A program made the position numbers and the translations under genes. The notes below the pieces were generated by a model, which saw only the letters and a list, made by a program, of their open reading frames with translations, ran no database searches and was not told where the DNA came from. A stretch of DNA of 59,314 nt from JADZGC01 sp964613485 (GTDB taxonomy: Bacteria > Patescibacteriota > Saccharimonadia > CAILAD01 > GCA-016700035), in the NCBI GenBank assembly GCA_964613485.1, contig CAZTHB010000002.1:1-59314 (forward strand). Direction: 5' to 3'. Shown here one piece after another: positions 51,533-59,314 of the stretch; the stretch's first letter is position 1; every line of letters starts with the position of its first letter.

Positions 51533-53077
51533 ATGTCGGAATCCACTCAGCATCATCCTCGCAAGCGTGCCGATAAAGATTCTGCATCGCTCGATACAGC
51601 TACCGAGCAGTCTTTAGAGCCAGCAATAAACGAGGAGTCAGCCACCGAAATGCCTCAACGCAATCAGCCAGTCAAGCCTGATTTCGTATATGATCCAGTG
51701 CACGACAAGCGTCACAATCTCAACCGCTTCACGCGTGAGAAGCCGAAGAAGCCGTGGTGGAAAAAATTTCTCCTTGGCATATTGGTAGTGACGCTTATCT
51801 CTGGGGCTTGGTTCGGCTTCTTTGCGTTACGCAACATTACCAAAATTGCACCGAATTTCTTTAAGTTCCAGCAAAAACTCAAGGGCGAAGATGAAGGACG
51901 CGTCAATATCCTGCTACTTGGTATCGGTGACCCAGGCCATGATGGAGCCGGCCTTTCCGATACTAACATCCTCGTAAGCGTCGACACCCGAGACAAAAAA
52001 GTCGCCTTAACCTCAATACCACGTGATACACGAGTCAAGATCCCTGGCTACGGCTCAGCGAAGATTAATAATGCACATGCATACGGCGATGTAGCACTGG
52101 CCCAGCAAACGGTTGGCAACTTCCTTGACGTACCGATTCAATACTATATACGCACCGACTTTACCGGACTCAAGCAGGCGGTCGATGCGGTTGGCGGCAT
52201 AGAGATCGACAACAAAGAATACCTGTCAGATTCGGAGTACCCGTGTGACAACAATCAATGGCGTAGCTGCGGTTTCACCCTCAAGCCTGGCAAATACAAG
52301 GCCGATGGGACACTCGCACTCAAGTATGCCCGCTGTCGCAAAGGTACCTGCGGTGATGATTTCGGTCGCGCGGCGCGTCAACAAGAGGTCCTCTCGGCCA
52401 TACGTACTCAAGCCACTTCACTCGGCACTATCCTCAACCCCACCAAGCTTACCTCCCTGATATCTGCGGCCGGCGATAATGTAAAAACCGACATGTCAGT
52501 TGGAGAAATACTGCGCCTCAATGACCTCACAAAGGACATTCCAAATGATCAATTTATAAACGTCGTACTGTCGATCAAGGAAAATGGCTTCCTAAAATCG
52601 TCACCGGACGGCACTTCAGATCTTGTGCCAATCGACAGTACGCTATCAACCTTACAGGCTTTTGAGGACAACATATTTACCTGGGGGCCAATCTGGAAAG
52701 AAAATCCCAAGATCACCATTCAGAATGGAACGGCTATCACCGGGGTTGGCGGTAAGCTCCAGGCGAAGTTTGAAAAAGACAAATACCCGATCACCATCTC
52801 TCAAGTTATGAATGCGGTAAAAAAAGACTATGCCGCAACTCAGCTTTATGACATGAGCATGTCTAGCCCCAGTCCGACTCCGAAGATCTCAAGCAATACG
52901 CCGTCTCGCGAAAGTAAGCCAAACTCTCGAAGCTATCTCGAAAGTGTTCTGAAAGTCTCGGCTGCAGCTCCGCCAACTGGGGTTACCACTACGGACGACT
53001 TCGTAATCATCATCGGTAGCGACTACGCAAATTATTTGACAATACCAAGTACGAGCAGCAACGCAAACACCCGTTAG
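51533..53077 (+). CDS. LytR-CpsA-Psr family glycopolymer transferase
   Basis: This 514-residue protein has a polar cytoplasmic N-terminus, one membrane helix at about 76-98 (KFLLGILVVTLISGAWFGFF) and an extracytoplasmic LCP domain (LLLGIGDPGHDGAGLSDTNIL, then LTSIPRDTRVKIPGYGSAKINNAHAYG, and DGTLALKYARCRKG). A C-terminal LytR_C-like segment (NPKITIQNGTAITGVGGKLQ) follows. LCP enzymes move glycopolymers from lipid carriers onto the cell wall or proteins. It is followed 39 bases later by rarA, which has its own -10. Confidence 0.92.
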   Translation: MSESTQHHPRKRADKDSASLDTATEQSLEPAINEESATEMPQRNQPVKPDFVYDPVHDKRHNLNRFTREKPKKPWWKKFLLGILVVTLISGAWFGFFALRNITKIAPNFFKFQQKLKGEDEGRVNILLLGIGDPGHDGAGLSDTNILVSVDTRDKKVALTSIPRDTRVKIPGYGSAKINNAHAYGDVALAQQTVGNFLDVPIQYYIRTDFTGLKQAVDAVGGIEIDNKEYLSDSEYPCDNNQWRSCGFTLKPGKYKADGTLALKYARCRKGTCGDDFGRAARQQEVLSAIRTQATSLGTILNPTKLTSLISAAGDNVKTDMSVGEILRLNDLTKDIPNDQFINVVLSIKENGFLKSSPDGTSDLVPIDSTLSTLQAFEDNIFTWGPIWKENPKITIQNGTAITGVGGKLQAKFEKDKYPITISQVMNAVKKDYAATQLYDMSMSSPSPTPKISSNTPSRESKPNSRSYLESVLKVSAAAPPTGVTTTDDFVIIIGSDYANYLTIPSTSSNANTR

Positions 53078-53104
53078 TATTCTCTCTTTGTTCGTAAAAC
53101 CAGG

Positions 53105-53110
53105 TATACT
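53105..53110 (+). promoter_or_regulatory. -10 box for leaderless rarA
   Basis: The sequence is AAACCAGGTATACT, with TATACT ending 7 bases before ATG 53117. It has the same CAGGTA core as the Mur ligase, polA and LCP sites. Confidence 0.6.
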
Positions 53111-53116
53111 GTCACT

Positions 53117-54340
53117 ATGACTAAGAATGACCAATCGTCTACCCCGGCTGACACGCGTCCAGAGTTTCGTCCCCTAGCCGATCGATTACGACCCAGTTCT
53201 CTCGAAGAGATGGTCGGCCAAGAGAAGGTAATCGGCAAAGGTGCATTTGTACACGAACTCATCGAGCGTAATGAAGTAACGTCGCTAATTTTCTGGGGAC
53301 CCCCAGGATGTGGCAAGACAACCCTTGCACGCATAGTCGCCGCATCAGGAGACTATCATTTCGTTGAAATTTCTGCCGTGACAGCCGGCAAAGCTGATGT
53401 CATGCGCGTTATCGAAGACGCCCGTGCCATGCAGCGACTAGGTATGCGGACAATTCTATTCGTCGACGAAATTCACCGCTTCAACAAAGCTCAGCAAGAC
53501 GCTTTTCTGCCACACATTGAGAACGGCACGATTATCCTTATTGGCGCTACAACCGAGAACCCAAGCTTTGAGGTCATTACCCCACTCCTGTCTCGAAGCC
53601 GTGTGATCGTCCTTGAAGGACTATCTCATAAGGAGCTCGTAACCATACTCAAGCGTGCCACCAAGCTCTACAAGCAACTCAAAGTCCAGTCCAAAGCCCT
53701 GGATGCTCTCGCTGACTTCGCAGCCGGCGATGCGCGGGCCGCACTTAATGGCCTCGAGGCAGCGGTTCAAGTCTCCCCTACCAAGCTCGACCTCACAGCA
53801 GTTAAGCAAGCTATGCAGCAAGTAAACTTAAGCTACGACAAGACAGGCGACTTCCACTACAACCTCATCTCGGCATTCATTAAATCTATCCGCGGCAGTC
53901 ATGTCGATGCCGCCCTCTACTACCTCTTCCGCATGCTAGATGCCGGTGAAGATCCGAAGTTTATTGCCCGTCGCCTGATCATCCTCGCCTCCGAAGACAT
54001 TGGCATGGCTGCCCCTGCAGCACTCAATCTTGCCACTAGCTGTTTTCTGGCTGTCGAGCGAGTCGGTTTACCCGAATGTGAATACCACTTGGCGCACACT
54101 ACCATCGCGCTAGCAAAATCACCCAAGAGCCGAGCTGTCGCCGATGCGATGGGGCGAGCCAAGAAGGCAGTTCGTAGTTATCCTGCAGCACAAGTTCCGC
54201 TCGGACTTCGTAATGCCCCGACTAAGCTCATGAAAGAATTGGGCTACGGCAAAAACTACAAATGGCGAGCCGACTTTCAGGCCCCAGAAGGCTTCTTGCC
54301 AGAGGATCTGACCGGCGAACGTTTTTACTTTGACGACTAA
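53117..54340 (+). CDS. rarA: Replication-associated recombination protein RarA (MgsA)
   Basis: This 407-residue AAA+ ATPase has a Walker A motif FWGPPGCGKTTLARIVA near 61, a Walker B motif ILFVDEIHRFNKAQQDAFLPHIE and sensor-1 IGATTENPSFEV. The C-terminal tetramerisation part is complete (KSIRGSHVDAALYYLFRML, RLIILASEDIGMA and RNAPTKLMKELGYGKNYKW). It acts at stalled replication forks and single-strand gaps, together with SSB and RecA. Length and motifs are standard. Confidence 0.96.
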   Translation: MTKNDQSSTPADTRPEFRPLADRLRPSSLEEMVGQEKVIGKGAFVHELIERNEVTSLIFWGPPGCGKTTLARIVAASGDYHFVEISAVTAGKADVMRVIEDARAMQRLGMRTILFVDEIHRFNKAQQDAFLPHIENGTIILIGATTENPSFEVITPLLSRSRVIVLEGLSHKELVTILKRATKLYKQLKVQSKALDALADFAAGDARAALNGLEAAVQVSPTKLDLTAVKQAMQQVNLSYDKTGDFHYNLISAFIKSIRGSHVDAALYYLFRMLDAGEDPKFIARRLIILASEDIGMAAPAALNLATSCFLAVERVGLPECEYHLAHTTIALAKSPKSRAVADAMGRAKKAVRSYPAAQVPLGLRNAPTKLMKELGYGKNYKWRADFQAPEGFLPEDLTGERFYFDD

Positions 54341-54393
54341 TTAATCACGGTATATAATCCTCGCATTGTACCTCTAGAAGATCTAGGAGCATC

Positions 54394-54699
54394 ATGCCCA
54401 CACAACAGCAAGCTCGCGTACTACTCGCGGAAGAACAGCCTGGCCGACTTGAGTTGAGCCAAGCCATCATGGAGCTCTGCATACCCGGCACGACTGAAGA
54501 CGAACGTGCGCAACAAGCTGTCGAGATGTATGAGATCATGCGTAGATTCAACAATCAGGAAAAGCTTTCTCCCGCAGAGAGCCGACTCTTCGACGAGTTC
54601 TTGCCCCGACTTTATAGGGCTCATCACTACGGCGCGATCGATGGCCGCCGGATCGAAGTCACTGTGACGGCTCGTCTCGGAGACCGAGTCGATAGCTAA
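54394..54699 (+). CDS. Hypothetical protein, 101 residues
   Basis: I do not recognise a family. It is soluble and mostly helical (SQAIMELCIPGTTEDERAQQ, then KLSPAESRLFDEFLPRLYR). A TATATAAT box about 40 bases upstream and AGGAG five bases before the ATG support expression. No signal peptide or membrane helix is present. It stands between rarA and another small gene. Confidence 0.7.
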   Translation: MPTQQQARVLLAEEQPGRLELSQAIMELCIPGTTEDERAQQAVEMYEIMRRFNNQEKLSPAESRLFDEFLPRLYRAHHYGAIDGRRIEVTVTARLGDRVDS

Positions 54700-54780
54700 A
54701 CGAATGCATTCTATAGCGCTTATGCTTTCTCAAGAGCGTAAGCACTGCTAGAATGAACTCTCCGAGACATGGGGGTGTCA

Positions 54781-55044
54781 ATGAACCTACGCACACGTAT
54801 CGACTCTGCTCGAATCACCTGGCGCTCGTTTGAGCAGACACTGCACAACCAGCAAAAAAGAATGCGAGCCGCCAAGGATGCTCACGACGATCATTCGATA
54901 GGCAGACATCGTCAGGCATTGTGCGCAAGCCCGCACGTGGCTCATCCACGCGAGCTCTACAACATCGAGTGGCAGCGCCTTTCAGCCCTTAAGCGAACAC
55001 GCAGGCGACAAGCATTGAGTGCGTTTTTTCGGCCGGGATCATAA
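54781..55044 (+). CDS. Small basic hypothetical protein
   Basis: With the start at ATG 54781 (GGGGGTG just upstream) the protein has 87 residues; an ATG 12 bases earlier is the alternative. It is strongly basic with many Arg and His (LHNQQKRMRAAKDAHDDHSI, ALKRTRRRQALSAFF), probably helical, and could bind nucleic acid. The stop codon lies in the middle of the terminator hairpin that follows. No family is recognised. Confidence 0.6.
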   Translation: MNLRTRIDSARITWRSFEQTLHNQQKRMRAAKDAHDDHSIGRHRQALCASPHVAHPRELYNIEWQRLSALKRTRRRQALSAFFRPGS

Positions 55045-55064
55045 TGATCTCGGCCAGTTTTATT
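55031..55064 (+). terminator. Terminator of the small basic gene
   Basis: GGCCGGGATCAT pairs with ATGATCTCGGCC (12 bp, one G-U) around a one- to three-base loop, followed by AGTTTTATTT. The TAA stop of the gene lies within the hairpin apex. Confidence 0.75.
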
Positions 55065-55071
55065 TGTTCAG

Positions 55072-56037
55072 CTATTGCCTGCGCCAATGTGTCGTGAGCG
55101 CTCGAGAAGGTAGCGTTGCAAGCCCCAAAATAATGCCCGTTATAAAAAGTAGTGCCGCAAGAATAAACATCCACCAGCCAACGTAACTAGCTGTAGCACC
55201 TTGACTCGACATATAAACCGACACAGGAATCGACACGAGAGCTAATGCGACCGACCAACCGATCAACTGCCAGCTCCCTACTACACGCTGTCGTTTGATG
55301 TAATGTAGTTGATCATTTTTTCGTGATATAACCGGGGGCTTCGCAGCTATATGTGCACCGAGCGCCAGGAGATTATTGATCTCTGGAGAATCCGCTGCCA
55401 ATAGCCCAGTCGAGATAGCCATCTTATATGCATTCACGGGCACGAGGATGTGAGTTTTTTGTTCGTGCATCTCGATGCTCCCTCGCCCCAAAAGATGCGT
55501 GATCTGTTCCATGCGAACAGGATCAAGATATTTGAGTATATCTGCCTGGCTACCCGGACTACTGTATACACCAAGTGCCCGCTCAACATCGACGCTCTCC
55601 AGTTGAAGGCCTACTGCACCTTTTGGCGGCCTGAGTATCGAGGTTTGCCAATTACTATTTAGAATCAAGCCATACCCCCGTATCCCGGGGGTATGCATGC
55701 TACAGACCAGAAAAAACCGCCGACGCCACGAAAAGCCAACTCTTGGCTTAATGGTTACCAGAGAAATAATCTGAGCACGCTCCTTATCTTCTAAAACCTT
55801 AATGATAAATGGCTTACCCCCTGCAGACGAAACGACTGAGTCGTTGAAGAATGTATGATCTAGCCCACCCTGCACAAGACGAGGGAATAGCTCAGATAAG
55901 CGCTTGTTGAGTATCGATACCAGCACGACTCGAAAGATCGTCACAAAGAAAAGCCCAGGCACAGAAAAGAGTACAACAAATAACCCAATAATCTGAACGA
56001 AAACTCCAACTACAGATAAAGTTTCTACTGCACTCAT
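55072..56037 (-). CDS. Membrane protein with four helices and a central soluble domain
   Basis: This 321-residue protein has two hydrophobic segments at the N-terminus (about 8-42), a soluble middle of about 200 residues with SIEMHEQKTHILVPVNAYKM, and two membrane helices near the C-terminus (250-275 and 285-310). Its start overlaps the AlkD-like gene stop by four bases, so it is the last gene of a three-gene coupled unit. I do not recognise the family. Confidence 0.7.
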   Translation of the reverse strand: MSAVETLSVVGVFVQIIGLFVVLFSVPGLFFVTIFRVVLVSILNKRLSELFPRLVQGGLDHTFFNDSVVSSAGGKPFIIKVLEDKERAQIISLVTIKPRVGFSWRRRFFLVCSMHTPGIRGYGLILNSNWQTSILRPPKGAVGLQLESVDVERALGVYSSPGSQADILKYLDPVRMEQITHLLGRGSIEMHEQKTHILVPVNAYKMAISTGLLAADSPEINNLLALGAHIAAKPPVISRKNDQLHYIKRQRVVGSWQLIGWSVALALVSIPVSVYMSSQGATASYVGWWMFILAALLFITGIILGLATLPSRALTTHWRRQ

Positions 56038-56753
56038 ATCACCTCTCCCTTTAGATACTTTTGCCGCAAACTCGGCTCAAACCGCTCAATCGCGTAGCGT
56101 AGAGTAGTGCGCGGCAATGACATGTACCTTTCATCAGCTCGCAGCCAAGACTCCTCGACATCTTGGCCAACACGCTTCCCAACCTCGCGGAGCATCCAAC
56201 CAACCGCCTTCTGGATCAGATCATGCGAGTCATCAGCGAGCATAGAGGCAATCGTGAGAGCTGGTTCAGCCTTTCCTTCATAAATGTTGTAAGAACATGA
56301 CAACATTGCTATGCGCCGCTCCCACAGGTTATCAGACTGTGCCAATGGCTTCAGGACCGGTAGCGCTCTATCACCTAAATGTGCGCCCACGATGGAACCA
56401 GCCGACGAGTCCACCAAATCCCAATTATTAATTGACTGTGTATGCGCCAGATAAAAATCATAAACTTGCCGTTTCTGGTGAGCATCACCTCGTTTATACT
56501 GCTCGACCAATATTAGACAGGCGCTGAGGCGCGCTTCATGGTAGCTACTTGCGAGAAGCCTTTCAATCTCGACTAACGGCAGTTCTCGAAATCCGCGAAT
56601 GAGTATGCGCTGGTCCGGTACCGAAACACCATAAAACTTATCACCATGTCCATATTCACCAGGCTTAGTCTTAAAGAACCAAGCAGAGGCCTGAGCGCGC
56701 TCTGGCGTACCGGCCTCGCTCAAGAATCGTTCTAGGTCTTTGGCGCGTAACAT
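56034..56753 (-). CDS. DNA alkylation repair protein, AlkD-like
   Basis: This 239-residue all-helical protein matches the AlkC/AlkD HEAT-like repeat glycosylases. Signatures are KTKPGEYGHGDKFYGVSVPDQR in the first repeats, INNWDLVDSSAGSIVGAHL in the middle and LIQKAVGWMLREVGKR near the end. AlkD-type enzymes remove N3/N7-alkylated purines without flipping the base. It overlaps the neighbouring genes on both sides (one base upstream, four downstream). The Trp and Asp of the NNWDLVD motif are present, so activity is plausible. Confidence 0.9.
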   Translation of the reverse strand: MLRAKDLERFLSEAGTPERAQASAWFFKTKPGEYGHGDKFYGVSVPDQRILIRGFRELPLVEIERLLASSYHEARLSACLILVEQYKRGDAHQKRQVYDFYLAHTQSINNWDLVDSSAGSIVGAHLGDRALPVLKPLAQSDNLWERRIAMLSCSYNIYEGKAEPALTIASMLADDSHDLIQKAVGWMLREVGKRVGQDVEESWLRADERYMSLPRTTLRYAIERFEPSLRQKYLKGEVI

Positions 56754-57400
56754 TACAGCCCAATCTGAGCATGTTTGTACATCTGAAGAGCCTTGCGATC
56801 TCCATCTACCTGCACATCCGCAACTCGCCCGCGATTCATGAAGAGCAACACAAACTCTGGCGCCTCCGCAGTCAGAGTGAGTTCATGCGGATCCTCGCCA
56901 CTCCCCCTACGCACTACGTGTACGTCTCCAGTCATACTATCTACAAGCGTCACGCGCAACTCACGGTCAAGCTTGCGTAGTGCAAGCCGTGACATACCCG
57001 GAATAAAGCTTGCTAGACCAGCATACAGATCATCAGAAATCTGCCGCTTACGATCTAGCTTGGCGCGCAAGATGTCTTCGTTATGAACAAAAAATTCGAT
57101 CAAATTATATCTCAGCTTTGTACCCCACCAAGGAATGTGTTCAATCAAACCGATTAACTCCTGATGAGAAGTGGCTTTTTGCTTACGAATCGCAGCCGTA
57201 TGAGCATCGTGCAGAGCCGGCACAACGATCCCCAGTCTGGCTAGAAATGAGCCTCGATCACGTACAATGACGTGAGCTATGAGGTCCTCAATATCCCAGC
57301 CATCACACAGCGTTGCAGCTTGCCACTGCTTCGCCGGCAAGCTGCGTAGCAGCTGAGCCATATACATTCGCTCAGCAATAATGAGTCGCTCAAAATCCAT
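56753..57400 (-). CDS. TIGR03085-like DinB/maleylpyruvate-isomerase-fold protein
   Basis: This 215-residue protein resembles the TIGR03085 metal-binding group: ATLCDGWDIEDLIAHVIVRDRGS near residue 35, RYNLIEFFVHNEDILRA near 105 and a C-terminal beta part. The His in LIAHV and the pair His-Asn-Glu in VHNEDI are the likely metal-site residues. These proteins form a four-helix bundle and may be thiol-dependent enzymes, perhaps for mycothiol, which is common in actinobacteria. The source may be an actinobacterial donor. It is coupled to the AlkD-like gene. Confidence 0.7.
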   Translation of the reverse strand: MDFERLIIAERMYMAQLLRSLPAKQWQAATLCDGWDIEDLIAHVIVRDRGSFLARLGIVVPALHDAHTAAIRKQKATSHQELIGLIEHIPWWGTKLRYNLIEFFVHNEDILRAKLDRKRQISDDLYAGLASFIPGMSRLALRKLDRELRVTLVDSMTGDVHVVRRGSGEDPHELTLTAEAPEFVLLFMNRGRVADVQVDGDRKALQMYKHAQIGL

Positions 57401-57478
57401 GGATTAAACCTCTATCTCCAGTGTACCATTTCGCTCATGGCAGGTGTCGAGTAAAATAGCCATAAGCAGCACTTCACT

Positions 57479-58234
57479 ATGAATTCATTTTTTACCCCTC
57501 GTACGAAACCATTCATCATCGCCCATCGTGGCGCGTCTGGCGATGCACCGGAAAACACTATCGCGGCCTTTCGCGAAGCAATCAAGCAACGAGCCGATGC
57601 TATCGAGCTGGACATACAACTTACCAGAGACAAACAGCTCGTTGTCATGCACGACCACAAGCTAGAGCGTACGACCCGTGGAAAGGGGCGTGTAGCCCGC
57701 AAACACTTACACGAAATTCAACGCCACTCGGCCGGTAGCTGGTTTGGTCCTGGATTTGCAGACGAACGGGCTCCTTCACTAGATCAGGTACTACAGATCT
57801 TCGGCCGCACAACAAGCTACGTCGTAGAACTAAAATTCTACGAGCCACGAGTGCGATATTTTTCAAACGCAGTCGTGCAGACCATTCAAAAGCATAACCT
57901 ACTCGATCGTTGTCTATTCTTATCATTTAGTCCGTTCATTCTGCGAGCCATTAAGCAAATCGAACCATCTGCAAAGACATGTCTTGCCTTTCGACCAATC
58001 GGAGATCATATACCACCACGCGCCACCCTCAGGCATGCTGATAGCATTGCCCTCGCTTCCCATTTCACTGACCTCGCCTACATACGCAAACTACGCTCAC
58101 TCAATCTACCGATCAATATCTGGGCAAAGACCCAGCGCAATGAAGACTATGATCATGAGATAGCGGTCGGCGCCGACTTCATCACCACCAACCACCCCAA
58201 GCTCTTGAGAGACCACCTCCGTGCCGCCAAATAA
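57479..58234 (+). CDS. Glycerophosphodiester phosphodiesterase
   Basis: This 251-residue TIM-barrel enzyme has the signature IIAHRGASGDAPENTIAAF near residue 15, then AIELDIQLTRDKQLVVMHDHKLERTT, which contain the catalytic histidines and the metal-binding Glu and Asp. The end NIWAKTQRNEDYDHEIAVGADFITTNHP is standard. It hydrolyses glycerophosphodiesters from lipid turnover, probably salvaged from host membranes. No signal peptide is seen, so it is cytoplasmic. It overlaps the next gene by 14 bases. Confidence 0.93.
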   Translation: MNSFFTPRTKPFIIAHRGASGDAPENTIAAFREAIKQRADAIELDIQLTRDKQLVVMHDHKLERTTRGKGRVARKHLHEIQRHSAGSWFGPGFADERAPSLDQVLQIFGRTTSYVVELKFYEPRVRYFSNAVVQTIQKHNLLDRCLFLSFSPFILRAIKQIEPSAKTCLAFRPIGDHIPPRATLRHADSIALASHFTDLAYIRKLRSLNLPINIWAKTQRNEDYDHEIAVGADFITTNHPKLLRDHLRAAK

Positions 58235-59314
58235 GCCACGCTTCGAGCGCACCGCAAAACAAGCATCAGCTAAGCGGGATCGTCGATTCTGGCTCATAGT
58301 CGTATTCTTCATCCTGCTAAGTGGCTTTGTTGGCTCAGGTCTGTACCTCTATACCATCACCCATCGTAGCGCACAGGGAACCGCCGAATACGATATTGTC
58401 GCTCGCACAAGCCTCAGTTATGCTCTCGAGGATATACCGCAAAATACACAGGCTGATATTCTTGCCGCACTAAGACGCTACGCCAAAACTCGACAGCAAG
58501 ACCTTATCACTCAGCCCCCAGACCAAGCCGACATCATTATCACAACTCAGCCACAGACTGACGATACTATACTGGCCACTAATGCCGCACCAAAGCTCGT
58601 TGCAATCACAACTGGCAAACCACTAGATTCGGAGTCCTCTGTCATTGGCCTGCGTACACGGAATAAAGCAAAAATACCCCAGCTCGATCAACTCACGCAG
58701 GCCTTCGCGCCTACCTACCAACCTCAGCCCAAGGCCTGGACGTATCTGGCAGTCGGCGACATCATACCGGCGCGTGACGTTTATACCTATTCAAAACGCT
58801 ATGGGTTCTTATACCCCTACCAAAAGATCACCGAAAACCTCAAGCAGGCTGATCTGACGGTAGCAAATCTAGAAACCACCATAGCAGATGGACAGGCTAA
58901 TGGTGAGGGTGCAGGGATGATGGTCTTCACTGCGCCAAGCCAAGCCCTCAATGGACTCGTAGCATCAGGTGTAGATGGCGTAAGTCTTGCCAACAATCAT
59001 GCCATGAATGGCGGTTCTACGAAGGTCGTTGAGATGCTTAAGAACCTCGACACGAGCAACATAGGTCATTTTGGTGTTAGCACTACTAAGGACACCAACG
59101 CCTGGACGACCACTATTCACGGGCTTAAGATTACTCACCTTAGCTTCAATACTATTCCAGGGAACATTGAGCCCGGCGCTGATTCTCCTGGTGCCCGTCG
59201 TATCTCCCTCAAGCCATGGGGCACGCTCTCAAACAGCGACGTTTCGTATATCCAAGATCAAATTAAAGCAGCAAAAGCTCAGGCTGACGTCGTTATTCCT
59301 TGGTTTCATTGGGG
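58221..59314 (+). CDS. CapA-family poly-gamma-glutamate-synthesis-like protein, C-terminus outside window
   Basis: The frame opens at GTG 58221, overlapping the phosphodiesterase gene by 14 bases, and runs off the right edge after 364 codons. A basic start is followed by a membrane helix at about residues 24-44, then an outer domain. From about residue 173 it shows the CapA/PGA_cap metallophosphatase motifs: LAVGDIIPARDV, VANLETTIADG, SLANNHAMNGG and, just before the edge, VVIPWFHWG. The CapA family is linked to polyglutamate capsules and envelope polymers. No capB or capC is visible. The start is inferred from the overlap and from the lack of a nearer ATG. Confidence 0.82.
   Translation, partial: MPPNKPRFERTAKQASAKRDRRFWLIVVFFILLSGFVGSGLYLYTITHRSAQGTAEYDIVARTSLSYALEDIPQNTQADILAALRRYAKTRQQDLITQPPDQADIIITTQPQTDDTILATNAAPKLVAITTGKPLDSESSVIGLRTRNKAKIPQLDQLTQAFAPTYQPQPKAWTYLAVGDIIPARDVYTYSKRYGFLYPYQKITENLKQADLTVANLETTIADGQANGEGAGMMVFTAPSQALNGLVASGVDGVSLANNHAMNGGSTKVVEMLKNLDTSNIGHFGVSTTKDTNAWTTTIHGLKITHLSFNTIPGNIEPGADSPGARRISLKPWGTLSNSDVSYIQDQIKAAKAQADVVIPWFHW

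Noticed and set aside
1..59314. CRISPR arrays, insertion sequences, integrase or attachment sites
   Set aside because: No regularly spaced repeats, transposase or integrase motifs, or flanking direct repeats around the G+C-rich cassette were seen.

Overview
The window looks like a chromosome segment from a small-genome, single-membrane (monoderm) member of the Patescibacteria/CPR, most likely a Saccharibacteria (TM7)-type organism. This is inferred from gene content, not from a 16S gene. The signs are a type IV pilus locus with no secretin, a short Mur ligase without the usual N-terminal domain, a DnaG primase whose zinc-finger ligands are gone, LytR-CpsA-Psr and CapA-type envelope genes, and very compact spacing. 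TGA is used as a normal stop (for example at the end of ftsK), which argues against the code-4/code-25 relatives. I see no tRNA, rRNA, CRISPR array or insertion sequence.

Layout. 1-11016 (minus): type IV pilus operon read pilM, pilN, pilO-like, a small membrane protein, pilB, pilT, pilC, major pilin, pilD, then three pseudopilins and a PilX-like protein cut by the left edge. A 1336-residue surface protein (11129-15139) lies just upstream on the same strand. 15269-20109: ychF, a HIT hydrolase, efp, and the rpsR-ssb-rpsF operon. 20324-26085 (minus): recX, recA, an orphan gene, a RodZ-like gene and ftsK. 26377-34237: cmk (plus), then an RNA-maturation and decay operon on the minus strand (DHH-like protein, truB, rpsO, pnp, uracil-DNA glycosylase, rnj). 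34430-40177: rpsT (plus), then polA-mutM-holA and a TrmB-like regulator (minus). 40234-41825 (plus): an anomalous G+C-rich cassette with two envelope proteins, a long structured leader and three hairpins at its end. 41872-48493: a small charged protein, dnaG-rpoD, a serine hydrolase, two membrane proteins and an arginase. 48603-59314: a MurE-like ligase, small membrane proteins, a MutY-like glycosylase, an LCP protein, rarA, two small unknowns, a membrane protein, AlkD-like and TIGR03085-like proteins, a glycerophosphodiester phosphodiesterase and a CapA-like protein cut by the right edge.

How the genes work together. Housekeeping genes cluster by process: pilus assembly, replication and repair (polA, mutM, holA, dnaG, mutY, rarA, recA), RNA decay (pnp, rnj), and wall or division (ftsK, rodZ-like, MurE-like, LCP). 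The most notable signals are not protein-coding. First, at least ten genes have a -10 box whose predicted +1 falls on the start codon, often inside a CAGGTATAAT-like motif, which predicts widespread leaderless mRNAs. Second, a two-copy structured element follows the ribosomal protein genes rpsR and rpsO. Third, the G+C-rich cassette has a leader with mutually exclusive hairpins and looks transferred from an actinobacterial genome or phage.
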